DNA of 22,014 bases from Prevotella sp. UBA2711 (GTDB taxonomy: Bacteria > Bacteroidota > Bacteroidia > Bacteroidales > Bacteroidaceae). The stretch lies in NCBI GenBank assembly GCA_002354095.1, contig DEKX01000042.1, positions 49,716-71,729 on the forward strand, given 5' to 3'. Shown here in pieces: positions 7,123-14,988 of the stretch. The notes beneath the pieces are model-generated. The model saw only the letters and a program-made list of their open reading frames with translations. It was not told where the DNA came from and made no database searches. A program made the position numbers and the translations under genes. Position 1 is the stretch's first letter. Each line of letters starts with the position of its first letter.

Positions 7123-8607
7123 TTAGAAGTCAACCTGAACGCCAAGACCGAGGACGCGGTTGGTGCGGGTGTAGGTCTCCTTATACTGAATTGCTTCTGT
7201 AGCAGGTGCAGTCTTGTCGTAGTTGCTGTAGTTGGTTTGGAAATAAGCAGCTGACAGGGTGACATTATCGGCTACCTTATAGCTGGCACCAAGACCGATG
7301 CTATAGCTGTTGACAACAAATGATATGTCGTTCATGTATTCGTCAGTCAGTCCATAGCGGGTGAGCTGTCCACCCATGGAAACGTTCAGCTTGTTGGTGA
7401 TATCCCACTCAACACCAGCCAGGAACTCGTTGGTATCGTGCTTCAGCAGGTCCTGAGAATTGTTGTACCAGTTGACATTCTTGTCGAAGTAGTGGTGCCA
7501 ACCCAGGTTGAGGCTTACCACCTCGATAGGTTTCCATTGAGCACCGACAGTCAGCAGGGCGGGCATATCCTCGTTGACTTTCTCACCGTCTTTGTATTTG
7601 TTGACGGCATCGATGGCACTTGCCTCATTGACGGTTGACTCGTTCTTCATGCGCAGCTGGGTCTTGAACTCGTACTTAGCGGCAAAGTTGAAGTTCTTGT
7701 ACTTCCAGTCAACACCGATGACGGGGGCAATGCCCAGACCGTCCTGATTACAGAGCAGATTCACACCTTGAGCGTATTTCTGCAACTGGGTCAAGCTCTC
7801 TTTGGTTCCTTCCAGTTGAGCCTTTTGTGCTATCAGGTCAGCGGGAACCTGTGCACCGGCAGCTTCGTACTGTGCAATACCTGCGGTGACCTTGTCAAGT
7901 GCATTGTTGACAGTGGTAGAAGAGTAGGTCATGAAATCGGCAAAGTCAACATAACCGCCTTCCGTCTTTACTTGTATATTGCTGATTTTAGCTTTGTAAG
8001 TAGCATCGCCGTAGAGCAGACGAAGACCACCATATACAGAAAGGTTAGGGTGAATCTTATAGGCAGCACCCACCTGTACGCCGAAGTAGTACTGACGTCC
8101 CTTCATATATCCGTTCATGTCGTAGCCCTGTGCTCCCAAGGGTTGCAGCATACTGGCAATGCCACCTACTACGCGCTCAAAGGACCCCAGACCGTCGGCA
8201 AATTCGCACGAACCGCCACCACCAGGTACGGAAAGATTCGCCTGAATGCTCCAGTCGCCCTTGTTCCAAGCGAACTGTAGGGATGGGATGCAGGGCGCAT
8301 CAGCCACACCTTCGAAAATCTTTTTATCGTTGCCGTTGTTTTTCTTGCCTAACATGTAAACAGGGCTAACGGATGTTACCGTACGGGTCTGGTGGGCATA
8401 CTGCCAGTTGAAGGCGATATGAAAGCCCTGGGGCATGAAAGCCACACCGGCAGGGTTGCTGTAAACACCGTCCAAACCGATGGCTGCATCGCGTGCAGGA
8501 TTCTTCAAGAATAATACACTCTGATTTGTGTTGGTCAGGATACCACCAGCCCAGGCTTCTCCTATAGTCATCATCAGTGCAGCTAAAACTACAAAACTCT
8601 TTTTCAT
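7123..8607 (-). CDS. OmpP1/FadL-family outer-membrane transport protein
   Basis: A 494-residue secreted beta-barrel protein. Residues 1-20 form a signal peptide (KK, hydrophobic core, AWA before Gly21). The mature start GILTNTNQSVLFLKNPARDA and the NPAG motif in GVYSNPAGVAFM are characteristic of the FadL family, in which an N-terminal hatch plugs a 14-strand barrel that takes up long-chain fatty acids or other hydrophobic compounds. A polar, coiled-coil-like insert lies at about 225-290 (LDKVTAGIAQYEAAGAQV and on), longer than in E. coli FadL. The protein ends GLGVQVDF, a proper outer-membrane C-terminus with terminal Phe. A TACCTTTG promoter element lies 46 bases upstream of the start, and a minus-strand terminator follows at 6958-6998. 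The start is the only ATG giving a complete signal peptide. Substrate unknown; a link to the lipid cluster next door is possible but unsupported. Confidence 0.92.
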   Translation of the reverse strand: MKKSFVVLAALMMTIGEAWAGGILTNTNQSVLFLKNPARDAAIGLDGVYSNPAGVAFMPQGFHIAFNWQYAHQTRTVTSVSPVYMLGKKNNGNDKKIFEGVADAPCIPSLQFAWNKGDWSIQANLSVPGGGGSCEFADGLGSFERVVGGIASMLQPLGAQGYDMNGYMKGRQYYFGVQVGAAYKIHPNLSVYGGLRLLYGDATYKAKISNIQVKTEGGYVDFADFMTYSSTTVNNALDKVTAGIAQYEAAGAQVPADLIAQKAQLEGTKESLTQLQKYAQGVNLLCNQDGLGIAPVIGVDWKYKNFNFAAKYEFKTQLRMKNESTVNEASAIDAVNKYKDGEKVNEDMPALLTVGAQWKPIEVVSLNLGWHHYFDKNVNWYNNSQDLLKHDTNEFLAGVEWDITNKLNVSMGGQLTRYGLTDEYMNDISFVVNSYSIGLGASYKVADNVTLSAAYFQTNYSNYDKTAPATEAIQYKETYTRTNRVLGLGVQVDF

Positions 8608-8652
8608 TGTCTTTCTCTATTACGTTTAAATTAATTTTTCTTAAATCGGCTG

Positions 8653-8660
8653 CAAAGGTA
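8653..8660 (-). promoter_or_regulatory. promoter -7 element of the fadL-family gene
   Basis: The complement reads TACCTTTG, a match to TAnnTTTG, 45 bases before the start codon. No good TTTG lies at the expected upstream distance, so this promoter may rely on an activator. Confidence 0.6.
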
Positions 8661-8721
8661 TAACAAATGTTTAAACGCTGTGCTGTAAGCGCACACAGAT
8701 TAAGGTTTATTAACTAAATAT

Positions 8722-8788
8722 TGCACATTTTCTGCACAAAGTGTGCATTTTGTGCAGAAAAACGATGCACAAAACGACAAAAAGTGCG
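8722..8788. repeat. cluster of TGCAC/GTGCA sites with a perfect 13-base inverted repeat
   Basis: TTTTCTGCACAAA (8728-8740) and its exact reverse complement (8749-8761) flank an 8-base loop. Further TGCAC or GTGCA units occur at 8722, 8743 and 8766, with a related GTGCG at 8784, several about one helical turn apart. Neither strand has a T-run after the stem, so it is not a normal terminator. It lies between the PgpH stop and the fadL promoter element, where a regulator of the outer-membrane gene would bind. Confidence 0.6.
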
Positions 8789-8801
8789 CAATGGGTATTG
8801 G

Positions 8802-10853
8802 CTATTTTTCCGAGGGATAGCTGATGCGGGTATGATAGATGGTTTTCAATTTCTCTATCAATACCGTCTTGGCATACTGGATATCGCGGAAGGTGATAGG
8901 ACATTCCTTGAAATAGCCTTCGCTGACCTGAGTGTCAATCAGTCGGTTGACAAGGTCGCGGATAGCCTGCTCAGTATATTCATTCATGGAGCGTGAAGCC
9001 GCTTCGACGGTATCAGCCATCATCAGAATAGCTTGTTCGCGTGTAAACGGATTAGGACCTGGATAGGTGAACAACAGGTCGTCAACGGGTTCGTCAGGAT
9101 GCTCGTTGTGGTATTTAATATAGAAGAACTTGGCTTTACCCTGTCCGTGGTGAGTAGAGATGAAATCACGAATCTCCTTGGGCAGGTTATACTTGTCTGC
9201 CATCTTCTGTCCTTCCGTCACGTGACTGATAATCATCTGTGCACTCTCTATCTCGGTCAGCATCTCGTGTGGATTGATGCCCGACTGGTTCTCAGTGAAG
9301 TAGATAGGATTGGCCAGTTTGCCAATGTCGTGATAAAGTGCACCCGTACGCACCAATTGTGCTTCAGCCCCAATCTTATTGGCTATCTCGCCAGCCAGAT
9401 TGGCCACCTGAATAGAGTGGTTGAAGGTGCCGGGAGCAATCTCACTCATCTGTCTGAGCAAAGGATTGTTGGTATTCGAAAGTTCTATCAGGGTGATGTC
9501 GCTGGTGAATCCGAAAGTCTTCTCAATCAAATAGAGCAGTGGGTAGGCGAACAACAGGGCGATGCCATTGACGATAAGATAGTTGTAGGTGCTATAGTCA
9601 ATCTGCGACAGCGAATCAGTGCGCATCCAGTCGAACGACAGGTTGACAGCTATCATAGCCAGTGCGATAAGGATGGCACTCTTGAAAATCTGCGAACGTG
9701 TTGACAATTCTCTCAGCGACGTGATGGCCATCAGTCCACCGACGGTTTCTACCACTACAAATTCGAAGGGGTGAGTCAGCATGACGGCACAAATGAACAC
9801 CATCGTGATATGAGCCATAAATGCCGTGCGGGAATCCATAAACACGCGGACAAAGATAGGTACCATCGCATAAGGCAGAATATAGACGTGGATGAAGGTG
9901 TTGCGCATGAAGAGTGCCGTCAGTATCGAGAATATGGTAATCAGGGCATACACCATCATGATTTTGCGCGACTTGACCATATAGTCCTTGCGATAAAGGC
10001 TGAGGTAGAACGTGAACCCTAAGATAATGATGGATACGTATAGAATCTGTCCCAGCAAGGCAAACTGGTTTTGCGTATCGTCCTGGTGCAGTCGTTCATT
10101 CTCTTTGATAAACGAATCCATCGTGCGATAGATTCTGTCAGTCACAATCTCACCTCGTCCCACAATCTTCTGACCTTTCTGAACGACACCGGTAGCCAAA
10201 GCGATACTCGACATCAAGTCTGTGACACTTGTCTCGCTCCTCTCCTTATCATATATCAGATTAGGGGTAATGTAGTCGTTGAGATTGCACTTCTGGAGAA
10301 TGGGGCGCTGTAGTGCCAGCACCTCGTCCTGGAAAAGCTGTTCGTAAGCAGTTTTGGCAGAGTAAACCTCCATGATGGAGACGCTATTGGCCTGTTTGCC
10401 GCTGACCACACGAATCATTCTTGCCGTATCAGCACGCAATTCAGAATACTCGACGGACGACATGATGCCCTGTTGGTATAGGCTGTGGAGGCGATTGGAG
10501 ATAATCTGTACGAACTCTTTTCCCAATCCGGGAATGCCCTCGGCATAGTCCTTCTGGAATTTTTTCACCATCTGTGCCTCCTTGTCCTGATGATACTGAT
10601 AATAGGGCTCAAACCCATTCATCAAGCTGTCCTTCTCAGCCTTGATGGCTTCGTCGGACTTATAGACGGGGAAGTCGAAAGGAGCCGTGAAGTCGGCATA
10701 CTTCCAAGGCTTGCCTTTTTCAATATGATAGTAACTGCGATTGTCGTGGGGCATAGCCCAGACAATCAGTCCTATAGACGCGATAATCAAGACAGCGCGC
10801 ATCACCAGATTGCGCCATGTCTGTTCCTCTTTGAAATTAAAGTTCGTATTCAT
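8802..10853 (-). CDS. pgpH: PgpH-type 7TM-HD cyclic-di-AMP phosphodiesterase
   Basis: A 683-residue membrane enzyme. One helix (about 17-35) precedes a large extracytoplasmic 7TMR-HDED domain (about 36-265), then a seven-helix block (about 270-450) and a cytoplasmic HD domain. Metal-binding residues visible are His479 in FNHSIQ and His508-Asp509 in YHDIGK, followed by HHGQGK. This architecture is that of PgpH, which hydrolyses the second messenger c-di-AMP to pApA; the activity here is assigned by family. The frame is open to 10895, but I place the start at the ATG 10851-10853 because the promoter element CAAAGATA (10863-10870, complement TATCTTTG) lies inside the longer frame and the extra residues look like translated promoter. 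That leaves a 5' leader of only a few bases. The gene diverges from gltX across 101 bases, and the fadL-family gene follows on the same strand after 194 bases. Confidence 0.9.
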   Translation of the reverse strand: MNTNFNFKEEQTWRNLVMRAVLIIASIGLIVWAMPHDNRSYYHIEKGKPWKYADFTAPFDFPVYKSDEAIKAEKDSLMNGFEPYYQYHQDKEAQMVKKFQKDYAEGIPGLGKEFVQIISNRLHSLYQQGIMSSVEYSELRADTARMIRVVSGKQANSVSIMEVYSAKTAYEQLFQDEVLALQRPILQKCNLNDYITPNLIYDKERSETSVTDLMSSIALATGVVQKGQKIVGRGEIVTDRIYRTMDSFIKENERLHQDDTQNQFALLGQILYVSIIILGFTFYLSLYRKDYMVKSRKIMMVYALITIFSILTALFMRNTFIHVYILPYAMVPIFVRVFMDSRTAFMAHITMVFICAVMLTHPFEFVVVETVGGLMAITSLRELSTRSQIFKSAILIALAMIAVNLSFDWMRTDSLSQIDYSTYNYLIVNGIALLFAYPLLYLIEKTFGFTSDITLIELSNTNNPLLRQMSEIAPGTFNHSIQVANLAGEIANKIGAEAQLVRTGALYHDIGKLANPIYFTENQSGINPHEMLTEIESAQMIISHVTEGQKMADKYNLPKEIRDFISTHHGQGKAKFFYIKYHNEHPDEPVDDLLFTYPGPNPFTREQAILMMADTVEAASRSMNEYTEQAIRDLVNRLIDTQVSEGYFKECPITFRDIQYAKTVLIEKLKTIYHTRISYPSEK

Positions 10854-10862
10854 TTCTAAGCG

Positions 10863-10870
10863 CAAAGATA
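10863..10870 (-). promoter_or_regulatory. promoter -7 element of pgpH
   Basis: The complement reads TATCTTTG, matching TAnnTTTG, only 9 bases before the chosen ATG. Transcription would begin almost at the start codon. No TTTG is found at 19-21 bases further upstream. Confidence 0.55.
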
Positions 10871-10912
10871 CGGAAAAAAAAGGAAAATGTCTCATATATC
10901 AAAAAAAATGTG

Positions 10913-10920
10913 TAATTTTG
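10913..10920 (+). promoter_or_regulatory. promoter -7 element of the gltX operon
   Basis: TAATTTTG matches TAnnTTTG and lies 34 bases before the gltX ATG. The -33 region has no TTTG. It shares the 101-base spacer with the divergent pgpH promoter. Confidence 0.6.
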
Positions 10921-10954
10921 CAGCAATTTTACGATAATATACTATTTAACAGAT

Positions 10955-12472
10955 ATGGCAGATAGAAGAGTAAGGGTTCGTTTTGCCCCCAGTCCCACAG
11001 GCGCTTTGCATATCGGTGGAGTGCGCACGGCATTATATAATTATTTGTTTGCACGCCAGCATGGTGGCGATTTAGTGTTCCGTATTGAAGATACGGATTC
11101 AAACCGTTTTGTACCAGGTGCTGAAGAGTATATCATTGAATCATTCAAGTGGCTGGGCATCCAGTTCGATGAGGGAGTGTCCTTTGGAGGCGACAAAGGT
11201 CCTTATCGGCAGAGCGAGCGTCGCGATATCTATAAGAAATATGTGAAACAGTTGTTGGATGCAGGTAAGGCATATATTGCTTTTGACACTCCTGAAGAGT
11301 TGGAGGCAAAGCGTGCCGAGGTGCAGAATTTCCAGTACGACTGTCATACCCGTGAACAGATGCGTAACTCGCTGACTCTCTCCGAAGAGGAAGTCAGTGC
11401 GCTGATAGCTTCCGGTCATCAATATGTAGTTCGCTTCAAGGTGGAACCCGGTCAGGAAATCCTGGTCAATGACTTGATTCGTGGCGAGGTGCGCGTGAAG
11501 AGTGATATCTGCGATGACAAGGTGCTGTATAAGAGTGCCGACGAATTGCCAACCTATCATTTGGCGAATATCGTGGATGACCATCTGATGGAGATATCTC
11601 ACGTGATTCGTGGTGAAGAATGGTTGCCCTCAGCCCCATTGCATGTAATGCTCTACCGTGCTTTCGGTTGGGAAGATACGATGCCCCAGTTTGCACACTT
11701 GCCCTTGTTGCTGAAACCGGATGGAAAGGGAAAACTCTCGAAGCGCGATGGCGACCGTCTGGGATTCCCCGTGTTCCCCTTGGAGTGGCACGATCCCAAG
11801 ACGGGTGAAGTTTCTTCTGGTTATCGTGAGAGTGGCTATTTCCCTGAGGCTGTTATCAACTTTCTGGCTCTTTTGGGTTGGAATCCTGGTACAGAGCAGG
11901 AAATGTTTACCTTGGACGAGCTGGTTCAACTGTTCGATATTACCAAATGCTCAAAAGCCGGTGCCCGCTTTGCTTACGAGAAGGGTATCTGGTTCAACCA
12001 TGAGTATATCTTGAAGAAGACCAACGAGGAAATTGCCTCGCTGTTTGAACCTATCTGTCGTGAGCATGGGGTGAAGGATTCTTCTGAACGCATACTGCAG
12101 GTAGTCAGTATGATGAAAGACCGCGTGTCGTTCGTCAAGGAGCTCTGGCCCCTCTGTTCGTTCTTCTTTGAGGCTCCGACAACCTATGATGAAAAGACAG
12201 CAAAGAAACGTTGGAAAGAAGATTCCGCCCAGCAGCTGACTGAGCTGATGGGAGTTCTGGAAGGAATCGATGATTTCTCTCTGGAGAACCAAGAACAGAT
12301 AGTCCACCAGTGGATAGAACAGAAAGAATATAAGTTAGGAAACATCATGAATGCCTGGCGTCTCACTTTGGTAGGCGAGGGTAAGGGTCCTGGAATGTTC
12401 GATATCTCTGCCTTCCTGGGCAAGGAGGAAACTTTGAAGCGAATGAAACGGGCTATCGAAATCTTAGGCTGA
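10955..12472 (+). CDS. gltX: glutamate--tRNA ligase
   Basis: A 505-residue class I aminoacyl-tRNA synthetase that charges tRNA-Glu with glutamate using ATP, in the cytoplasm. The N-terminus VRFAPSPTGALHIGGVRTALYNYLFA contains the HIGH-type signature (HIGG, 19-22), and the second ATP-binding signature KLSKR lies at 260-264. The C-terminal anticodon-binding domain, rich in helices, follows to the end. Length is normal for the family; a small insert after KLSKR (WHDPKTGEVSSGYRESG) is of a type I associate with Bacteroidetes enzymes. The ATG at 10955 is preceded by a TAATTTTG promoter element and by no better start. The TGA overlaps the waaA ATG by one base, so the two genes are cotranscribed and probably translationally coupled. 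Confidence 0.97.
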   Translation: MADRRVRVRFAPSPTGALHIGGVRTALYNYLFARQHGGDLVFRIEDTDSNRFVPGAEEYIIESFKWLGIQFDEGVSFGGDKGPYRQSERRDIYKKYVKQLLDAGKAYIAFDTPEELEAKRAEVQNFQYDCHTREQMRNSLTLSEEEVSALIASGHQYVVRFKVEPGQEILVNDLIRGEVRVKSDICDDKVLYKSADELPTYHLANIVDDHLMEISHVIRGEEWLPSAPLHVMLYRAFGWEDTMPQFAHLPLLLKPDGKGKLSKRDGDRLGFPVFPLEWHDPKTGEVSSGYRESGYFPEAVINFLALLGWNPGTEQEMFTLDELVQLFDITKCSKAGARFAYEKGIWFNHEYILKKTNEEIASLFEPICREHGVKDSSERILQVVSMMKDRVSFVKELWPLCSFFFEAPTTYDEKTAKKRWKEDSAQQLTELMGVLEGIDDFSLENQEQIVHQWIEQKEYKLGNIMNAWRLTLVGEGKGPGMFDISAFLGKEETLKRMKRAIEILG

Positions 12473-13689
12473 TGTATAACATTATCATATATCTCTACCT
12501 GCTTGGTGTTGCCATAGCGAGCCTTTTCAATGAGAAGGTGCGTAAGATGTGGCGAGGCGAGCGTGATGCCATTCGGGTCTTGAAGGAAAAGGTTGACCCT
12601 AACGCAAAGTATGTATGGTTTCATGCAGCCTCATTGGGCGAGTTTGAACAAGGCCGCCCACTGATGGAGCAGTTGCGCAAGGAACATCCTGAATATAAGA
12701 TTCTGCTGACATTCTTCTCACCTTCAGGCTATGAAGTGCGTAAGAACTATGAAGGTGCAGACATTATTTGTTATCTGCCTCTTGATACGATTACGAATGC
12801 GCGCCGTTTTTTGCGTACCATACGTCCTGTGATGGCTTTCTTCATTAAGTATGAGTTTTGGTATAACTATCTACATATTCTCAAGCATCGTGGTGTGCCT
12901 GTTTATAGTGTCAGCAGTATTTTCCGTCCTGATCAGATATTTTTCAAATGGTATGGCCGCCAGTATGGGCATGTGCTGAAATGTTTTACCCACTTTTATG
13001 TGCAAAACGAAATCAGCAAGGAACTGTTGGCTAAGATAGGCATTACGGCAGTTAGCGTCGTTGGCGACACCCGTTTCGACCGTGTGCTGCAGATTAAGGA
13101 GGCAGCCAAGCAATTGCCTATAGTGGAGCATTTCATCCAGTCAAAGAAAACTTTCATTGCTGGTTCAAGTTGGCAACCTGACGAGGAAATCTTTATTCCT
13201 TTCCTCAATGGGTGTCAAGACTGGAAACTTATCATTGCTCCACATGTAATAGCAGAGGACCACTTGCAACAGATAGAGAAAATGCTTCAGGAACGCAAGG
13301 TAGTGCGTTATACACAGACAAATGAAGAAGGTGTTAGTGATGCCGATGTGCTGATCATCGATTGCTTCGGCCTGTTGTCGAGTATATACCATTATGCGAC
13401 GGTAACCTACGTAGGAGGTGGATTCGGTGTGGGTATCCACAACACATTGGAAGCTGCCGTATGGGGTGTTCCTGTCATCTTCGGTCCTAATAACCAGCGT
13501 TTCCAGGAAGCCCAAGGGCTGAAAGCCTGTGGCGGGGGATTTGAGATTAAGAATGCTGAAGACTTCAAGGCAGTTATGCAGCAGTTTGAAAACGAGCAGA
13601 CACTCCAAGAAGCCGGTCAGAAGGCTGGTGCTTATGTTGGGCAGATGACAGGTGCTACGAAGAAAATCCTGGCTGATGTTAAATTCTAA
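12472..13689 (+). CDS. waaA: 3-deoxy-D-manno-octulosonic acid (Kdo) transferase
   Basis: A 405-residue GT30-family glycosyltransferase that adds Kdo from CMP-Kdo to the lipid A precursor at the inner face of the cytoplasmic membrane. A single hydrophobic helix at residues 2-18 anchors it. The motif HAASLGEFEQGRP (51-63) holds the catalytic base Glu57, and the following TFFSPSGYE and YLPLDT blocks are diagnostic. The C-terminal nucleotide-binding half includes VGGGFGVGIHNTLEAAVWGVPVIFGP, with the conserved Glu of GT-B folds. Length is close to the E. coli enzyme (425). The start overlaps the gltX stop by one base, and the next gene begins 18 bases after its stop. Whether it transfers one or two Kdo residues cannot be judged from sequence. 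Confidence 0.95.
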   Translation: MYNIIIYLYLLGVAIASLFNEKVRKMWRGERDAIRVLKEKVDPNAKYVWFHAASLGEFEQGRPLMEQLRKEHPEYKILLTFFSPSGYEVRKNYEGADIICYLPLDTITNARRFLRTIRPVMAFFIKYEFWYNYLHILKHRGVPVYSVSSIFRPDQIFFKWYGRQYGHVLKCFTHFYVQNEISKELLAKIGITAVSVVGDTRFDRVLQIKEAAKQLPIVEHFIQSKKTFIAGSSWQPDEEIFIPFLNGCQDWKLIIAPHVIAEDHLQQIEKMLQERKVVRYTQTNEEGVSDADVLIIDCFGLLSSIYHYATVTYVGGGFGVGIHNTLEAAVWGVPVIFGPNNQRFQEAQGLKACGGGFEIKNAEDFKAVMQQFENEQTLQEAGQKAGAYVGQMTGATKKILADVKF

Positions 13690-13707
13690 ACTCTCAACTT
13701 CAAAATT

Positions 13708-14229
13708 ATGGCTCTCATCAAATCATATAAAGGCATGTCGCCCAAATGGGGTAAGGACTGCTATTTCAGTGAGAATGCAACCATCGTCGGTGATGTAATG
13801 ATAGGCGACGAGTGCTCTATCTGGTTTAATGCGGTAGTGCGTGGCGATGTGGCTCCCATCACCATCGGTAATTGCAGTAATGTGCAGGATGGGTCGTGTG
13901 TGCATGTGACACATGAGACGGGACCTACGCATATTGGCAATTATGTGACTATCGGGCATAATGTCACCGTTCATGCCTGTACGATTCATGACCATGCTTT
14001 GATAGGTATGGGTAGTACACTGCTCGACGGGTGCGAGATAGGCGAGGGTGCTATCGTGGCTGCCGGTGCCTTGGTATTGCAACATACAAAAATACCACCC
14101 CACGAAATTTGGGGTGGCGTTCCTGCTAAGTATATCAAGCCTGTGCGCCCTGGTCAGACGGATAATGCCGAGCATTATGTTGCCTACGCCAAGACCTATA
14201 TGGAAGAGAATCCTGAATGTCGCTTCTGA
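13708..14229 (+). CDS. gamma-class carbonic anhydrase-like hexapeptide-repeat protein
   Basis: A 173-residue left-handed beta-helix protein built from repeated hexapeptide units such as IGDECS, ITIGNC, IGNYVT, IGHNVT and IGMGST. The residues that bind zinc in the archaeal gamma-carbonic anhydrase have clear counterparts: His66, His84 and His89, with Arg45, Gln60 and Asp61 also present. The active site is therefore potentially complete. Members work as trimers in the cytoplasm; some hydrate CO2, while others (YrdA, PaaY) bind metal with little or different activity, so the reaction remains open. It is the last gene of the gltX-waaA operon and ends 6 bases from the stop of the convergent outer-membrane gene, with no visible terminator between. 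Confidence 0.9.
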   Translation: MALIKSYKGMSPKWGKDCYFSENATIVGDVMIGDECSIWFNAVVRGDVAPITIGNCSNVQDGSCVHVTHETGPTHIGNYVTIGHNVTVHACTIHDHALIGMGSTLLDGCEIGEGAIVAAGALVLQHTKIPPHEIWGGVPAKYIKPVRPGQTDNAEHYVAYAKTYMEENPECRF

Positions 14230-14235
14230 TTTCTT

Positions 14236-14979
14236 TTATAGGAAGATACCAAAACTCAGTTGATGCATCTTAGGTCCTCGGCCGTCTTTAAAGAAGGTGG
14301 TGGGACTGTACTTGACATACAAGTCGGGGAAGTGAGGGAGTCCTAATTGTAGCATCAGGTCGACAGTAACGGGGCGCTGCCCTATCTTGTTGGTGTCGAT
14401 ATCATAGTCCTGATCCTCTACCTCATATTGTCGGTTGGTGTGGGCTCCTGTGTTGAAATTGATGATGGCTCCAAGTGTAACATACCAGTCTTGGTCATTA
14501 TCGAAGTAGTGGGTATAGAGCACTGGAACTTGCAGGCTGAATACGTGGAGCGTTGTCTTACAGTTGCTGAAATTCAATCCATTAACTATTTTCGAATAGG
14601 GAACAAGTCCCATCTCACCGTTTACATCTTTTACCCAGTAAGAGTCCTTGTCAGAACGGTATTTACGCCAGTTCACACCCAGACCGATGCTCCACGAGTT
14701 ACGTGCACCGAAGGGGTACCAGTCGGCAGTGACAGCCATACCGAAGTCCCATGATGGCCAAATCTTGAAGGAATAGTCGCTGGGGGCTCCCGTCATGGTG
14801 TTCATGCCCACATTCAGGCGGAAGGAGAGGTCAATTTCTCCTTTCATGCTGTCATCATACTTCGACTTGCAAATTTTGATTTTGTCGTACCGTTTTGTTT
14901 CCGTGCTGTCGCCTTCTACTCTTGCATGTGAAGTCATGCTGGTCAGCATGATGATGGTAAATAGAAACAGTTTCTTCAT
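14236..14979 (-). CDS. small outer-membrane beta-barrel protein
   Basis: A 247-residue protein with a signal peptide (residues 1-19, ending SHA before Arg20). The mature part is a series of amphipathic strands with many aromatic residues, for example YSFKIWPSWDFGMAVTADWYPFG, NSWSIGLGVNWRKY and QDWYVTLGAIINFNTG, typical of the porin-like outer-membrane barrels common in Bacteroidetes. It ends LSFGIFL, an acceptable barrel C-terminus. It starts 9 bases after the stop of the metallophosphoesterase gene, so it is the second gene of that operon. No more specific family is recognised; function and ligand are unknown. Its 3' end lies back-to-back with the carbonic-anhydrase-like gene. Confidence 0.85.
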   Translation of the reverse strand: MKKLFLFTIIMLTSMTSHARVEGDSTETKRYDKIKICKSKYDDSMKGEIDLSFRLNVGMNTMTGAPSDYSFKIWPSWDFGMAVTADWYPFGARNSWSIGLGVNWRKYRSDKDSYWVKDVNGEMGLVPYSKIVNGLNFSNCKTTLHVFSLQVPVLYTHYFDNDQDWYVTLGAIINFNTGAHTNRQYEVEDQDYDIDTNKIGQRPVTVDLMLQLGLPHFPDLYVKYSPTTFFKDGRGPKMHQLSFGIFL

Positions 14980-14988
14980 AATAATCTA

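Noticed and set aside
7768..8280. 170-codon + strand open frame
   Set aside because: It lies entirely inside the well-supported FadL-family gene on the other strand and its translation resembles no protein; it is a by-product of that gene's codon use.
9033..9704. 223-codon + strand open frame
   Set aside because: Fully antisense to the PgpH gene, with no start signal or recognisable domain.
13723..14175. 150-codon minus-strand open frame
   Set aside because: Antisense to the hexapeptide-repeat gene; its length comes from the repetitive codons of that gene.
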